A DNA stretch of 64,000 nucleotides from Mytilisepta virgata. Taxonomy: Eukaryota > Mollusca > Bivalvia > Mytilida > Mytilidae. Each line of letters begins with the position of its first letter. Position 1 is the stretch's first letter. The stretch lies in contig CM051520.1 in assembly GCA_028015205.1 (NCBI GenBank), forward strand, positions 33,843,528-33,907,527, in the 5' to 3' direction. The notes under the pieces were generated by a model that worked only from the letters and a program-made list of their open reading frames with translations, did no database searches and was not told the DNA's origin. The translations under genes were made by a program, and so were the position numbers. Positions 47,641-58,688 of the stretch are shown one piece after another.

Positions 47641-48560
47641 TTTTTTCACCTTTTCGCGTTTTCGCGTTTTCTCCTTTCACTTTGCAAACGCGCAATCGAG
47701 AAATCGGGAAATCGAGAAATCGAGAAATTGAGAAATCAAGAAAGCAAAAACGCGTGTGAAAATGTACTGAATATGATTGTGCACATTCTAAATATAATAT
47801 TCATAGCGGAAGATATAAAGTTAGCGAGTGTTTACAAAGTCATTTGTGTAATATTTATTCGTTTGAAACAATTTTTTTTATAGCAAACTGAAGTTCTAGA
47901 CCCGTTTGAATCTGACAAATCGGGGGATTACCAAGATTATGAATGAAAAATTGTCCTACGAAATCCCAATTGCAATGACGCACTAAGAGATTTGTTTACT
48001 TCAGATGGAACACGGTGACATCCAAAATGATGTTACTTCAAATTTCCTTAACACGACAAGGTATGAAAAGTTATCAAAATAAAAGCGGTTGGATTTTTGG
48101 TATCATGTAAATAATATCAAGTATTAATACCGTAATAGACTAGGTCGGAACAAGCCAATAAAAACGGGGGTTCCATGCTAACATTTGCCATTTGCCATTT
48201 TTTGCTCAAATGCTGCACGAAATCTAAGAACCCCTGTAACCTCCTTTTTGATCCGCCACTAAAAGATAATAATTAGTTAGACTTTAAAGTGAACTTCATC
48301 AATATTATTGTAGCTTTTTTACCTGCAGTAATTTAAAAAAAAATCCCCTCCTAATATTACAACATGACGCAACATTGATTAAATTGCTCCAAATCTATTT
48401 TTAAAAGATGGGAACTTGTCTAGATTTTATCTTTCAACTGCTTAAAACTACAAGCAATTTTATGAAAAATTTGTACGTTTTCGCTTTCTCGATTTCCCGA
48501 TTTCCTGATTTCTCGATTTCGCGAGAAAGGGAAAGGAGAAACGCGAAAGGCGAAATTGCC
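47641..48560. mobile_element. Element with inverted ends made of GAGAAATC repeats
   Basis: Left end: TTTTCGCGTTTTCGCGTTTT, CTCCTTTC, then (GAGAAATC)-type repeats to 47735 and AGCAAAAACGCG. The right end (48475-48560) carries the inverse: TTTTCGCTTTCTCGATTTCC, CGATTTCTCGATTTCGCGAG, AAAGGAGAAACGCGAAAGGC. The ends enclose ~740 bp without coding capacity. Confidence 0.5.
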
Positions 48561-48738
48561 GCATTCGGCCACCATAAAATAATAATGTTTGTCATAAAGT
48601 TTTGTTTTCAGTCGTCTTTTGTCGTGCTTGTATGAGTATAAATCTAGATAAGACATGTCTTCAACATCATTCTCCAGACATAGATAAACAAAACTAAAGA
48701 ATATACAACTATGGAGAAAGTAATCTGAACAAGCCGGT

Positions 48739-49715
48739 TTTTGTCGAGCCTGCGACTTAAGTCGCAGAAAGCTCGACATAGGTATAGTGATCCGGCGGCG
48801 GCGTTAACTAACTTCTTAAAAGCTTTATATTTTAGAAGGTGAAAGACCTGGATGCTTTATGCTTTGTATATAGATGCCTTATGTTATGAAGTTTCCGTCT
48901 GTCATATGTACATTGTCTTTGACCTCATTTTCATGGTTCAGTGACTACTTGAAAAAAGTTAAGATTTTTTGTAATGTTAATTTCTCTCTTATTATGAGTA
49001 ATAGGATAACTTTTTTGTTATGTGCGTACCTTACAAGGTCCTCATCCCCGTTAGACAGTTTTCAATTGACCTCGACCCCATTTCAAGGATCAGTGAACAA
49101 TGTTAAGTTTTGGTGGTCAAGTCCATATCTCAGATACTATAAGCGATAGGTCTACTATATTTGGTGTATGGAAGGATTGTAAGGTGTACATGTCCAACTG
49201 GCAGGTGTCATCTGACCTTGACCTCATTTTCATGGTTCAGTGGTTATAGTTAAGTTTTTGTGTTTTGGCTTGTTTTTCGAATACTGTATGCAATAGGTCT
49301 ACTATATTTGGTGTATGGAAGAATTGTAAGGTGTACATGTCCAACTGGCAGAAGTCATCTGACCTTGACCTCATTTACATGGTTCAGTGGTTATAGTTCA
49401 CTGCCATCTTTAGTTACAATAATCAATATCAATGGTATATCACTATCAGTATATCAGTTATTTCACTCTTAACCACAGTTATCCAGCATATCTTCATATA
49501 GCGAATAAAAACCTATACAATTAGTAGTATGAAGACACTATTATAGTTGTCTTCAGCAGGCCTGGCAGCAGCTTTAGCGTTCATACAGGCATCAGCAGCA
49601 TTGACATTATCTCATTATTTACAGCTTAAAATTTATAATGTATGTCTAATAGCATTTAATTTCATTAGAAATACACGACAGGCGAGACATTTTTGTGTGT
49701 CCACTCTTGTCTTAT
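48739..49715 (+). mobile_element. Second family with 5' hairpin, CGG microsatellite and satellite core
   Basis: The 5' end, TTTTTGTCGAGCCTGCGACT, folds with GTCGCAGAAAGCTCGAC and is followed by CCGGCGGCGGCG. Core units (about 146 bp) share CTACTATATTTGGTGTATGG, GGTGTACATGTCCAACTGGC and CTGACCTTGACCTCATTT. The 3' end is CAGGCGAGACATTTTTGTG, TGTCCACTCTTG. CAGGC...GAC near the 3' end is an imperfect inverse of GTCGAGCCTG at the 5' end, the same asymmetric layout as the AGCTCACC elements. The family looks abundant in mussels from memory; no search was run. Confidence 0.6.
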
Positions 49716-50984
49716 TAACCAATTTAAAATAATTAAAAAATAATGTTCTGTTCAGCTTTTACACTGTCTTGAAAGTTCCGAAAGTTTAGGCGTATGTTCT
49801 GTTTTTTAAACCGACGAAATTAATGTTTTCATTTGTAAATGTTTTTTAAAATTGAAAGCGTAAAAACAATGAATAAATGAATAAATGACAGTGTGTTAAC
49901 GCAGGCTTGGAATTTGTCTTTTTGACTGAAATTTACATGCTGAGCTATTTTTTAATCGAGTCTTACCGAAATACGAATTTTGCGCCTGTACAAATATTTT
50001 TAGTAATTTCATTCGTCAGATACATGATATATCTCATTTCCTATTGAAATATATATTTAGATAAACAAAACATTGGAATATAAATTTCAATAAACAACAA
50101 TTACGTCTATAGCAAAAAAAGTTTTATTATATGAAAAAAAAGACAATTTTAGACGTTTTGGAATTGTTCCTGTCTTACAAAAATTTCAGCAAGTATCGTC
50201 CTACAATTCAAGTGTTTTGTTTCACCTGATGTTATAATTATGTTAACAGCAAACATATGCCATCGGCATTTTTATATAAATTATAATTTTCAATTATGAA
50301 CGGAAGCCAAGGTTCACTTAGAGCTAACTCATACGTCCTAATTCAAAACATTTACAATAAATGTCCGGTTCATCTCGCGATTCCTCCCAGGTGTGTTAAA
50401 TATATACACATTTCCAATGATTAATAGCAGTCAATCTTAATTGTATAATTACCAAGAGGTCTATCGAACTCTCCTGACTTTCAGATTCCATTAATATTAA
50501 GCACAATTCATATTAATTTGGCATTTACCTAGTATTGCTAATATGTATAAGAAAGATGAATGCTACAGAAAACAACTACAAAAAAAAAAAAAAAAAATAA
50601 AATAAAATAAATAAAAAACGAAACGAAATAAAAAAAGTCCAACTTAAGAAAAAAAAAATAGATAGGCTGTCGGATAATTCCATACATATAGACTTTTTCT
50701 CTTATTACACTTCATCTTTCAAGCATAGCGCCATAATAATAAGAGAAATTCTATATCATAATATATCGGTAAATGTTTCAACCAATCTCGAGGTCATACA
50801 TGTTCTTTACCAGACATCGTAAACTGCTACATTTCAAAACAAGATTATACTTTGCATATTAAACTAAATGACTGAGTGTAATTAAAGTTGCCAGTTTCGG
50901 AATTTTGTTCTCGGATAAAAGAAAATATTCCTTATTTTCGTCAAAAGCAAATAATCCCTCTTCATGAGTTTTCAACATTTACAG
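49716..50984. other. Intergenic, nothing recognised
   Basis: Contains an A-rich simple stretch at 50578-50660. No gene or defined element. Confidence 0.5.
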
Positions 50985-51175
50985 GGGAATCTTTATTGTG
51001 CTAAGAGTGTTGCTCTCCTTTAACACTGGACAGCCATTTTTTGTTCCCATCCGACGAACTATCATATTTTACATCATCGCAAATGGTGTCTATAGGGCGT
51101 CCCGAAAGAGAATATAACCAGGGACCTTTGGGTTCGTAGTCCTATGGGTTGACCACTAGTTTTAAGGGATACAAT
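50985..51175 (-). mobile_element. Decayed tRNA-derived SINE copy
   Basis: Minus-strand order matches 34936-34717: a mutated A-box region (ACTAGTGGTCAACCCATAGG), GACTACGAACCCAAAGGTCC, a broken B box (GGTTATATTC), CACCATTTGCGATGATG and GAGCAACACTCTTAG. It is older than the other copy. Confidence 0.6.
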
Positions 51176-51327
51176 CCCGACCAATTATATTTAAAAAAGC
51201 AAAGATAAAGCAAAACTTAAGTTAAAATGAACCTGGTCTGTATCAAATTCTTTAGAAATGACCTCATCATATGATACCGTTTTCAAGAAAGACAAACATG
51301 ATCAACGATGGAAGCTATTTAATATAG

Positions 51328-51565
51328 AAATTTTATCAGCCACATTACTTCCTAATGGATCTCGTATTCAACATAGTATGTCTTTCAGTCATTTTTAGGT
51401 TTTTTTTGTATTGATGTAATATTTCTTTGAATAGGCTATTTTATCAGCCACATTACTTCCTAATGGATTTCGTATTGCACAGTTTTCTTTTTTACTGTAT
51501 GACACAGTAATTATTAGGTTTTTTTTTTTAGTATGGATGTGACATTTCTTTGAATAGGCTATTCA
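51328..51565. repeat. Two-copy ~105-130-bp tandem duplication
   Basis: TTTTATCAGCCACATTACTT, CCTAATGGAT(C/T)TCGTATT and TTCTTTGAATAGGCTATT occur twice in order. The second copy has an extra segment around CTGTATGACACAG. Confidence 0.85.
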
Positions 51566-51958
51566 TAAAAGAACAAGGTCGGACATAAAACTAAGTTACC
51601 TCTTCACTGGAGGGAGAAAATATTTTAATTCACTTTATTCGCCGCATGGAAGAAATTGATGGTTTGTCGCTATCACCTTTTTTATATGTATATATCATGT
51701 AACTGACCTATTTACTAGCCAAATAAAGGGTGTCGAATATTCTTCTAGTGTTATTATATCATCTCCTGGTACCCTTGTATTCATTTGCAATGAACGTTTG
51801 CATTGTTTGTTTGTTTTTGTTCACAGTGTTTATGACATCAAGTTCTCTCTATTACGCGCCAAAACTCGCCATCTTAAAATAATCTAGAAATGTGCCATTT
51901 TCATGACTTTTCTCGATAAAATATAACAATTTATCGTTACAGGACAAAAACAATATAT

Positions 51959-52125
51959 GTTAATTGTCGGAAAATATACATCGTTTTTGTACTCGCTGCG
52001 AAACAGGCGAAAAATCATCGGTAGACTTCGTATTTCTACCTATTTCCAAGGCTCGTACAAATAAAATGTATATTTTTCGACAATTTACATATATATTATA
52101 TTATATATATATATATATATATTAA
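51959..52125. repeat. Hairpin element (TTGTCGGAAAATATA family) and TA microsatellite
   Basis: Ends TTAATTGTCGGAAAATATAC and ATGTATATTTTTCGACAATT at 51959-52087 form the outer stem, and TTTGTACTCG / GGCTCGTACAAA the inner stem. GCTGCGAAACAGGCG and GGTAGA...TCTACC lie in the loop. An AT repeat follows at 52093-52124, as at the half copy at 30154. Confidence 0.7.
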
Positions 52126-53556
52126 ACCTTTTAATAGTATTTATTGTTTACTGTTAAGTTGCTAAAGGTTTCATATGAATGACATGTATATGTTATATGT
52201 TGGTTCGCACTTTTGGTTTCGTTAATTTCCCCAATAACCTAATAAAAGCACGAATCTGTGATAATTTCTCGAGTATGTAAGAAAATATATCTTAATATAC
52301 TTCAGTTATAAATTATGAATACGAATACAATTATAGTTCTTTTAACGTCTTACCATCTATATATTAATTTTATTGATAACATACAATACTTTATTTTACA
52401 TTATGCAGTACATTGAAACCTACGAAGGATGAGATGTCTAGTCGGCCGCGGTTTGTCGTGAAATTGTTTTCTCAGTACAATTTATTCCTTTGTTATAGTT
52501 TAAGAAACATATATAACTTTGCTAATCTACTGCTAAAGAAAGTGGAAATATCTCCGGAGGGAACACCATCATTTCTAATAATTTGCATTATGCCTATGGG
52601 GAAACGTCTTGAATAGGAAGCAAACAGATGACTATTTCCCATGCCTTGCACGCGGAACAAGCTACGTATTTTTATAACCATCATCCACAGAAAAGAGTAT
52701 ATCTGGTTCCGCGTGCAAAGCATATGAAAAACTTTATAAAACGGGCTTTTCTCTCAAAAATTAGAAAAAAAATCATACTAAATATTTTCATAATACATGT
52801 GTTGTCCAAAAAGCATTAAATTATGCAAGCACTAGCACAGTTTAGTGAATATCTTGAAATAATCAGCCTACGTTGTATTTACACATTGTTTGAGTTACCT
52901 TCCTTGTAAAAAAAAACATTAAAATTCAATGCAAAGTGTTCTTTAAACGTTACAGTTTACTTATATCATTTTATAAATGTTATATCAGGCCATTTGTTGT
53001 CATGTTTTTATTGTACGTTACATTTATTTCTCGGATGTATTTAGATATATTACTTATTTTATTATCATATTACAGTATTTCAAGTTTTTCAAGTTAGATA
53101 TTTTTATAAAGCTACAGAGTGACCTAGTTCTTATTCTGTCAGTTTTAAATTTGGATTCTTCGACTCAACTGGTCAGATGAAGCCGTGACAAAGATGGTGT
53201 TTAATATTAAGATATTGATGGGAAATACAGGTCTCAACAAATATCTTCAGTATTTAACTGACATATGCTTAGCTGCGACTCTTGCATGGCAACTACGTTG
53301 CCATACGAAGTGTTCCGCTTACCTAGCCCTGGGAAGGGGCAAAGTTTTGGACGTAGACATATGAGGCCCTGGTATAAGTGGTCAAAGGAGGAGTGAAAGC
53401 CTTTTGTTATTTTATTGGAGAATTGGGATGCCGGAGGTAAAATGTCCTGGCCAATGTTGCTTCAACTTTCTTTAGAACATTAGAACCATTGGCTATTGCG
53501 CTCATTTTGCTGCATTTATATAGTAACTCGGCTAATCAGCGTCAACAACTTGTCAT
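52126..53556. other. Intergenic with a small inverted pair
   Basis: CCTTGCACGCGGAACAAG (52643) and CTGGTTCCGCGTGCAAAG (52702) are near-perfect inverses about 40 bp apart. Otherwise nothing is recognised. Confidence 0.45.
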
Positions 53557-53890
53557 ATTTGGCCACACCAAATTGATTTTTGGTTCTTTGGATTTTTATA
53601 TGGCAAAAATAGGTGCGACCCCGAGCGAGATTTTGATTTTAATTTTTTGTTCTTGAGAACTAGATTTTTAAGGCGAAAATCATATTTACGTGCGGCACAA
53701 ATGTTTTTAACAAAAATATTTTTTTACCAAATTTTAGGAACGGGCGAACATTTTTTATTTCTTATTTATTTTTGTGGCGAATTTTCAGCATTCTTGCAAA
53801 TTAAATGAAGCGGCATTTTTTTTTTTTTTTACAAAATCCGAAAATCGGACGAAGCGGCGAAATCCAAAGAACTAAAAATAAATTTGGCCT
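53557..53890. mobile_element. ~330-bp MITE with inverted ends
   Basis: Left end GGCCACACCAAATTGATTTT, TGGTTCTTTGGATTT; right end AAATCCAAAGAACTAAAAAT, AAATTTGGCC. The inverted ends are about 35 bp. Interior motifs (GGCGAA, GCGGCA) also lie in opposing pairs. No coding capacity. Confidence 0.65.
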
Positions 53891-54257
53891 TTTTAACGAT
53901 AATAGATCACACAACTATTTTCTTAATTCTGCTGACACCGATTTCCGATGACAACAGTGAGGAGGAAATGTTTTTAAAATGAACATGATGAAAGGCCCGA
54001 AATGTTTAAAGATACAACGGTTTCACAAAGTTGTTTTTGAGTTTTAAACATTTATTATTATTTTTTAGAATATTTTTTTTTTGGTTGATTTTAAATAATT
54101 TTTTGAATATTTGTTTTTGTAAATAATTCAATGGCTTTTTTTTTTAAGTTTTCTTCAACATGTTCAATAGATTCAGTTTTATTTTGATTTTCTTAGTTAA
54201 GTTTGTTCTGTCATAGTCTTAATAGAAAGGAACATTTTTTACCATTTATTTTTATTC
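53891..54257. other. Intergenic, nothing recognised
   Basis: T-rich, no supported feature. Confidence 0.5.
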
Positions 54258-55771
54258 TTTTCAGCTCATCTGGCCACAGGCCATGTGAGCTTTTGTCATC
54301 AGTTGACGTCCGTCGTCCGTCCGTTAACTCTTCACATTTTAATCTTATCCTCTGAAACCACTGTGCCAAATGGAATTAAATTTGGTAGAAAGCATCTATG
54401 CAAAACAAAGTTTGCTCAGTTCGTCCCAATCGAACAACAAACATCGCCACCATGGGCAATTGTTGTTTCCGATTGGCTGAGGTTTCAAAAATCTTCTCCC
54501 CTGATACTGCTTGGCCAAATGGATCAAACCTTGACAGGAAGCATATATTTATAAAAGTCCTTCATAAAGTTTGCCCATTTTGTCCCGATTTGAATACAAA
54601 TATGAGCCAAATGGGCAGTTCTTGTTTCTGATTGGCTGGTATAAAAAATCTTCTCCTCTGATAACTCTTAGCCAAATTGAACGAAACTTGACTGGGAGCA
54701 TTTAGGGAGGTTCTTTACAAAGTTACCCCATTTCTGCCCGATCGGGTAATAAACATGGCTCTCATGGGTAATTCTAATTTCTCATTGGTTGATTTAAAAA
54801 AAAGATTTTTTCTCTGGAACGGCTTGGCCAAATTAAACGAAACTTGACAAGAAACATATATATGTGGTCCTTTATAAAGTTTCCTCATTTCGTTCCATCG
54901 GACTACAAATGTGGCCGCCATGGGCACTTCTTTTTTCTGATTGGCTGATATAAAACAATCTTTTCCTCTGAAGTCGCTTGGCCAAATGGAACAAACTTCT
55001 TTTCAAATTTTACGTATTTTGTTCCGATCGGACAACAAACATGGCCGTTATGGGCAATTCCTGTTTCTCATTGGTTGATTAACATTTTTTTTTCTCTGGA
55101 ACAGCTTGGCCAAAACTCTCAGCCAAACTTGATATGAAGCATCTATGGAAAGTCTTTTATGAAATTAATTTGTTTCATCCTTATTGGACGACAAGCATGG
55201 CTGCCTTGGGCAATTCTATTTTCTGATTAGCTGATATAAAGAAATCTTTGTCAAATGGAAGCATCTGTTGGAGGTTTTTAAAGCAAGTTTCCTCAATTTG
55301 TCCAGGTCATGCGACAAACATGGCCGCCATGGGCAATTCTTGTTTCCAATTTGTTGAATAAAAATAAAAATTCCCTCTGAAACTGCTAGCTCAAATAGGG
55401 CCAAACTTGACAGAAAGTGTTTATGACTCATAAAAAAAATCTAAAGAACCACAGAATTGCTTGAAACCAACCATGGGCTGAGAGTTCCTCATTAGGTGTT
55501 GACCATGTGTTGTTACTTTGGTGCCAATCCCTGATTCAAGATGGCCACCATCATAGGACTTAGGTTAACATATAAGAGCTTGTGGGAAATACATGCAAAA
55601 ATCTTCTGGAAAACTGCTGAAATTTAGAATATGCTGACCTTTAATTAGTAGAAGGGCCTTGATGTAGAAAAATTTTGTCCCTGCAAGGCTTACCACATAT
55701 CATAATGATAGGTACATCAATAAAAACGGCTTTCATGGCAGGTCAGCGATACAAGCCCTCTGAGCCTCTAG
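54258..55771 (+). mobile_element. Full-length Helentron-type (HINE-like) element, 1.5 kb
   Basis: The 5' end is TTTTCAGCTCATCTGGCCAC with paired GGCCATGTGAGCT, then GTCCGTCGTCCGTCCGTT. The core has about seven units of roughly 145-160 bp with AACATGGCCGCCATGGGCAA, TTCTGATTGGCTGATATAAA and GCTTGGCCAAATGGA. The 3' end is CAGCGATACAAGCC, a partly decayed hairpin, and CTCTAG at 55766-55771, followed by T. The short open frames on both strands are core-repeat translations. Confidence 0.85.
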
Positions 55772-57404
55772 TTCTATTCTTATCAAGTATTTTCAAATCT
55801 TGTGTTTCCTGCCATATTTTTAAAGTTTAAAATTGGTTTTATGTCAATGAAATGTTTTCAAAATATATAAGCAATGTTTTGCAATCAAACATATATATCT
55901 GCTCAAATAAAGTTGTATATATTGTTTTGATTAATCTCCTCGTTATTTCTTTTGACATTCAAAGCGTATAGACCATTGCAAAGTAAAAATACTACATGAC
56001 TAGAATACGAACACTACATTTTTTGTGGAAGACTATAGTTTTACTCAAAATAAAAACATAAGTTTTGTTTAAATTCAAAGGGGCCGTAAAACGACCTAAT
56101 CGCAACCCAACCTTTATAAAGAACATACACCTTTAATTGTACAATATTTCACATCTGTGCGCATGTAACATTTTTGAATCTTTACAAATAACCATGACAT
56201 AGTTTCTGACTGTTACAATATGCTTACCTGCAGAGGAATTTTGATTAAGATGAGTTTAAATAATGCTGTTAGGCATTATCTTAATTCATTTTAGATGATA
56301 AGAGGAGATCGCTTAGTGCTTTTCTTTTAATTAAAATCTATAAATGTCAATCCGGCTCATCAATATCAATTAACAGATGGGTATCTTCGTCCTAGAGATG
56401 TGCATATAATGGTGCATTGGATCCATTGCCATTGCCCCCCCCCCCCCCCCCCCCCCCACGGCCCCCCCCCCCCCCCCCGATATTTAGTAAACTGGAAAAT
56501 ATTTTTCTTGTTTGTTATTGTGAAGTGTGTCATATTGGTTTTAAATGTTCTACATTTATGTATTTTCAAAACGAAAGAACAAATTCAAAATAATAAACCA
56601 TAAAAGTTATACAGAACGGAAAACAATTGCAAGGTCAAGGAATTACGACTGGACTGGTATAGCAAGGTTATGTAGTATAATTAACAAATGACAAAATACA
56701 AGTTGCACGGTAAAATTGACGCTAATTTTAAAATAATAACACACAAGAAGAACGGCCTTCATTATTTGTCAGTTTTAGCTTATTTTCCCTTCTAAAGCCT
56801 TTTCAAATTTTCGGAACAGGAATCGCTATACCGGGAGAACGTCATGAAATAAATGACCTTCCCTGTTTCCGTCAATATTTTTCAATTACTATCAGCTGAA
56901 TCCATTTATGAAGCTTTGTCACCGTACAAAAGAAAGCCTCATGGCAATTTGGATCCAGCGTCTTAATCAGATTTTGTAATGAAAAAAAGTCTAACTGTAA
57001 AACAGATTTAACGTATCATATACTAAACAATGTATGTATATATTGAAATAAATAACGCAGATTCTTTGTGATATATCGATTACTTTAGACTTATATCTGT
57101 TTCATTTAAAACAATACTAGAAATTTCCTGCAGTATTTGACATAAATCTGCCTGACTGGTACTTTGTAACTTAGTACAAACTTCGAAAATAGTCGACCTC
57201 AATTAAAAGGTCACCTCTCTTAAGCGGCCATTTTTTCTCGTTCCCAATAGTGGCTGCTAAGCACAGGTTTGACAGTATACTTTTAGGTCAGTTTTCAGTT
57301 TTTAAGTTTTTCTTTACTTGTAGTCAAGAGTGGTAGCTTTTGCGCTTGAAACGTATGTTCGAGCTACACGGTCAAGACAACCATTCTTTGTGTACCGAAT
57401 TTTC
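55772..57404. other. Intergenic with long C tracts
   Basis: No gene. 56434-56478 is two C runs of more than 14 bases separated by ACGGC, which generates spurious proline/glycine-rich frames on both strands. Confidence 0.5.
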
Positions 57405-57540
57405 ACGCGGGGGGGGGGGGGGGGGGGGGGGTGGGGGGTGGGGTGGGGTGGGGGCTCCACTTCCTATATATTTGGATATACAGATACGGGCGGGGGGGGG
57501 GGTCACTTCCTATATACTTGTATATACAGGCATGCCGCTT
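57405..57540. repeat. G-run region with a two-copy ~75-bp repeat
   Basis: A G-rich run of more than 20 bases and GGGGTGGGGTGGGG-type sequence precede CCACTTCCTATATATTTGG, ATATACAGATA. A second G run is followed by TCACTTCCTATATACTTGTA, TATACAGGCATGCCGC. The two halves are tandem copies. Confidence 0.75.
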
Positions 57541-58196
57541 GATTGGGTCCATTTAGTCAGCTGTCAAATTGTCAAATATATGACTGTGGTGGAAATTTCA
57601 AGCTGCAAGTTTTGTTATCCGACATCGATTTTCGAATTGAAAAATACGGATTCAAGTGATGTCCAAGTCAATATACAGAACAAACATACATTGTTGAGGA
57701 AAAACAGGACCCATGATACAAAAGGTATACTCTCAAAGCATATGCCCAAATTGGTCAATCAATTTTTCCCAAATTAAGTTAAGAGGGGAATGTTGGTGGG
57801 GGGTTGGGGTCAGTGAAAAAACTATGTGAATTAAGTTTTTTATCCTACACTGAACTTTGGATCTTGTCCCTTATGTTATCTTAAAGTCTATCTCCGACAG
57901 GGAATCTGACCATTGAATCCCCAGATAATTGGATAATCAAATGTCAAGTTAGAATATTATAAGATATATCTTATCTTTGTGGTGCAAGCCATATGTAACT
58001 GGGTAGGGATTTTTGTAAATGTCAATATATGATTGGGGGTGTCTTTAGACTTCCAGCGGCACGTCCATATTAAAACATTACTTGAAGCGACCCCAACCTG
58101 CCTCCCGTGCAAATTTTACACATACTTAAATGATAAATTCCATGTCAAATGGGAAATAGTTGTTTTTATCTTTTCTACATTTTGTTGTTGTTTTCT
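57541..58196. other. Intergenic, nothing recognised
   Basis: The open frame continuing to 57777 begins in the G run and has no supporting features. No gene is called. Confidence 0.45.
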
Positions 58197-58436
58197 TTTT
58201 AGCTCACCTGTCCTAAAAGGACATGTGAGCTTTAAGCATCACTTGGCGTCCGTTGTCCATAGTCCGTCATCCGTCATCCGTTTGGAACTTTTACATTTTC
58301 ATCTTCTCCTCTAAAACCCCTGAACCTAATGAACTGAAACTTGGCCTGAAGCTTCAATGGAAGGTCCTTTACAAAGTTTGCATAAATTATCCCGGTCGGT
58401 GCAACAAAATGGCATCGACCAATCAGAGCATTTAAA
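58197..58436 (+). mobile_element. Helentron-type (HINE-like) element, 5' fragment
   Basis: TTTTAGCTCACCTGTCCTAA pairs with GGACATGTGAGCT. A GTCCGT/GTCATCCGTCATCCG microsatellite follows, then one core unit ending at CATCGACCAATCAGAG. The copy is cut where the MITE at 58437 begins. In this hairpin both sides changed together (CTGTCC / GGACAT), keeping the stem. Confidence 0.75.
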
Positions 58437-58685
58437 TGATCATGCTTTTATAAGTAAAATTAAGGCATTACAACTGGGCCATTACAGAATAAAAGGGCCT
58501 AAAACAGATTAGCAGGGCCATTATGAAATTGTACCGGGCCTATTACAAAATCGCTATCAAGATGGCGACTGTACGTATATTCATCTTGATAGGGATTCTG
58601 TAATGGCCCTGCTAATCTCGTAATGGCTCTCTTTATCCTGTAATGGCCCAGTTGTAATGCCTTAATTTTATTTATAAAAGCAATG
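58437..58685. mobile_element. ~245-bp palindromic MITE
   Basis: Left arm TGCTTTTATAAGTAAAATTA, AGGCATTACAACTGGGCCAT; right arm ATGGCCCAGTTGTAATGCCT, TAATTTTATTTATAAAAGCA. The arms stay paired to a small centre at 58565-58582 (CATC.TTGATAG / CTATCAAGATG). It lies between two 5' ends of the HINE-like family. Confidence 0.8.
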
Positions 58686-58688
58686 CAT

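Noticed and set aside
56366..56603. Proline- or glycine-rich frames on both strands
   Set aside because: They are products of two C runs at 56434-56478.
57330..57777. Glycine-rich open frames of 70 and 145 residues
   Set aside because: The glycine stretch comes from the G homopolymer, and the rest has no recognisable motif or splice context.
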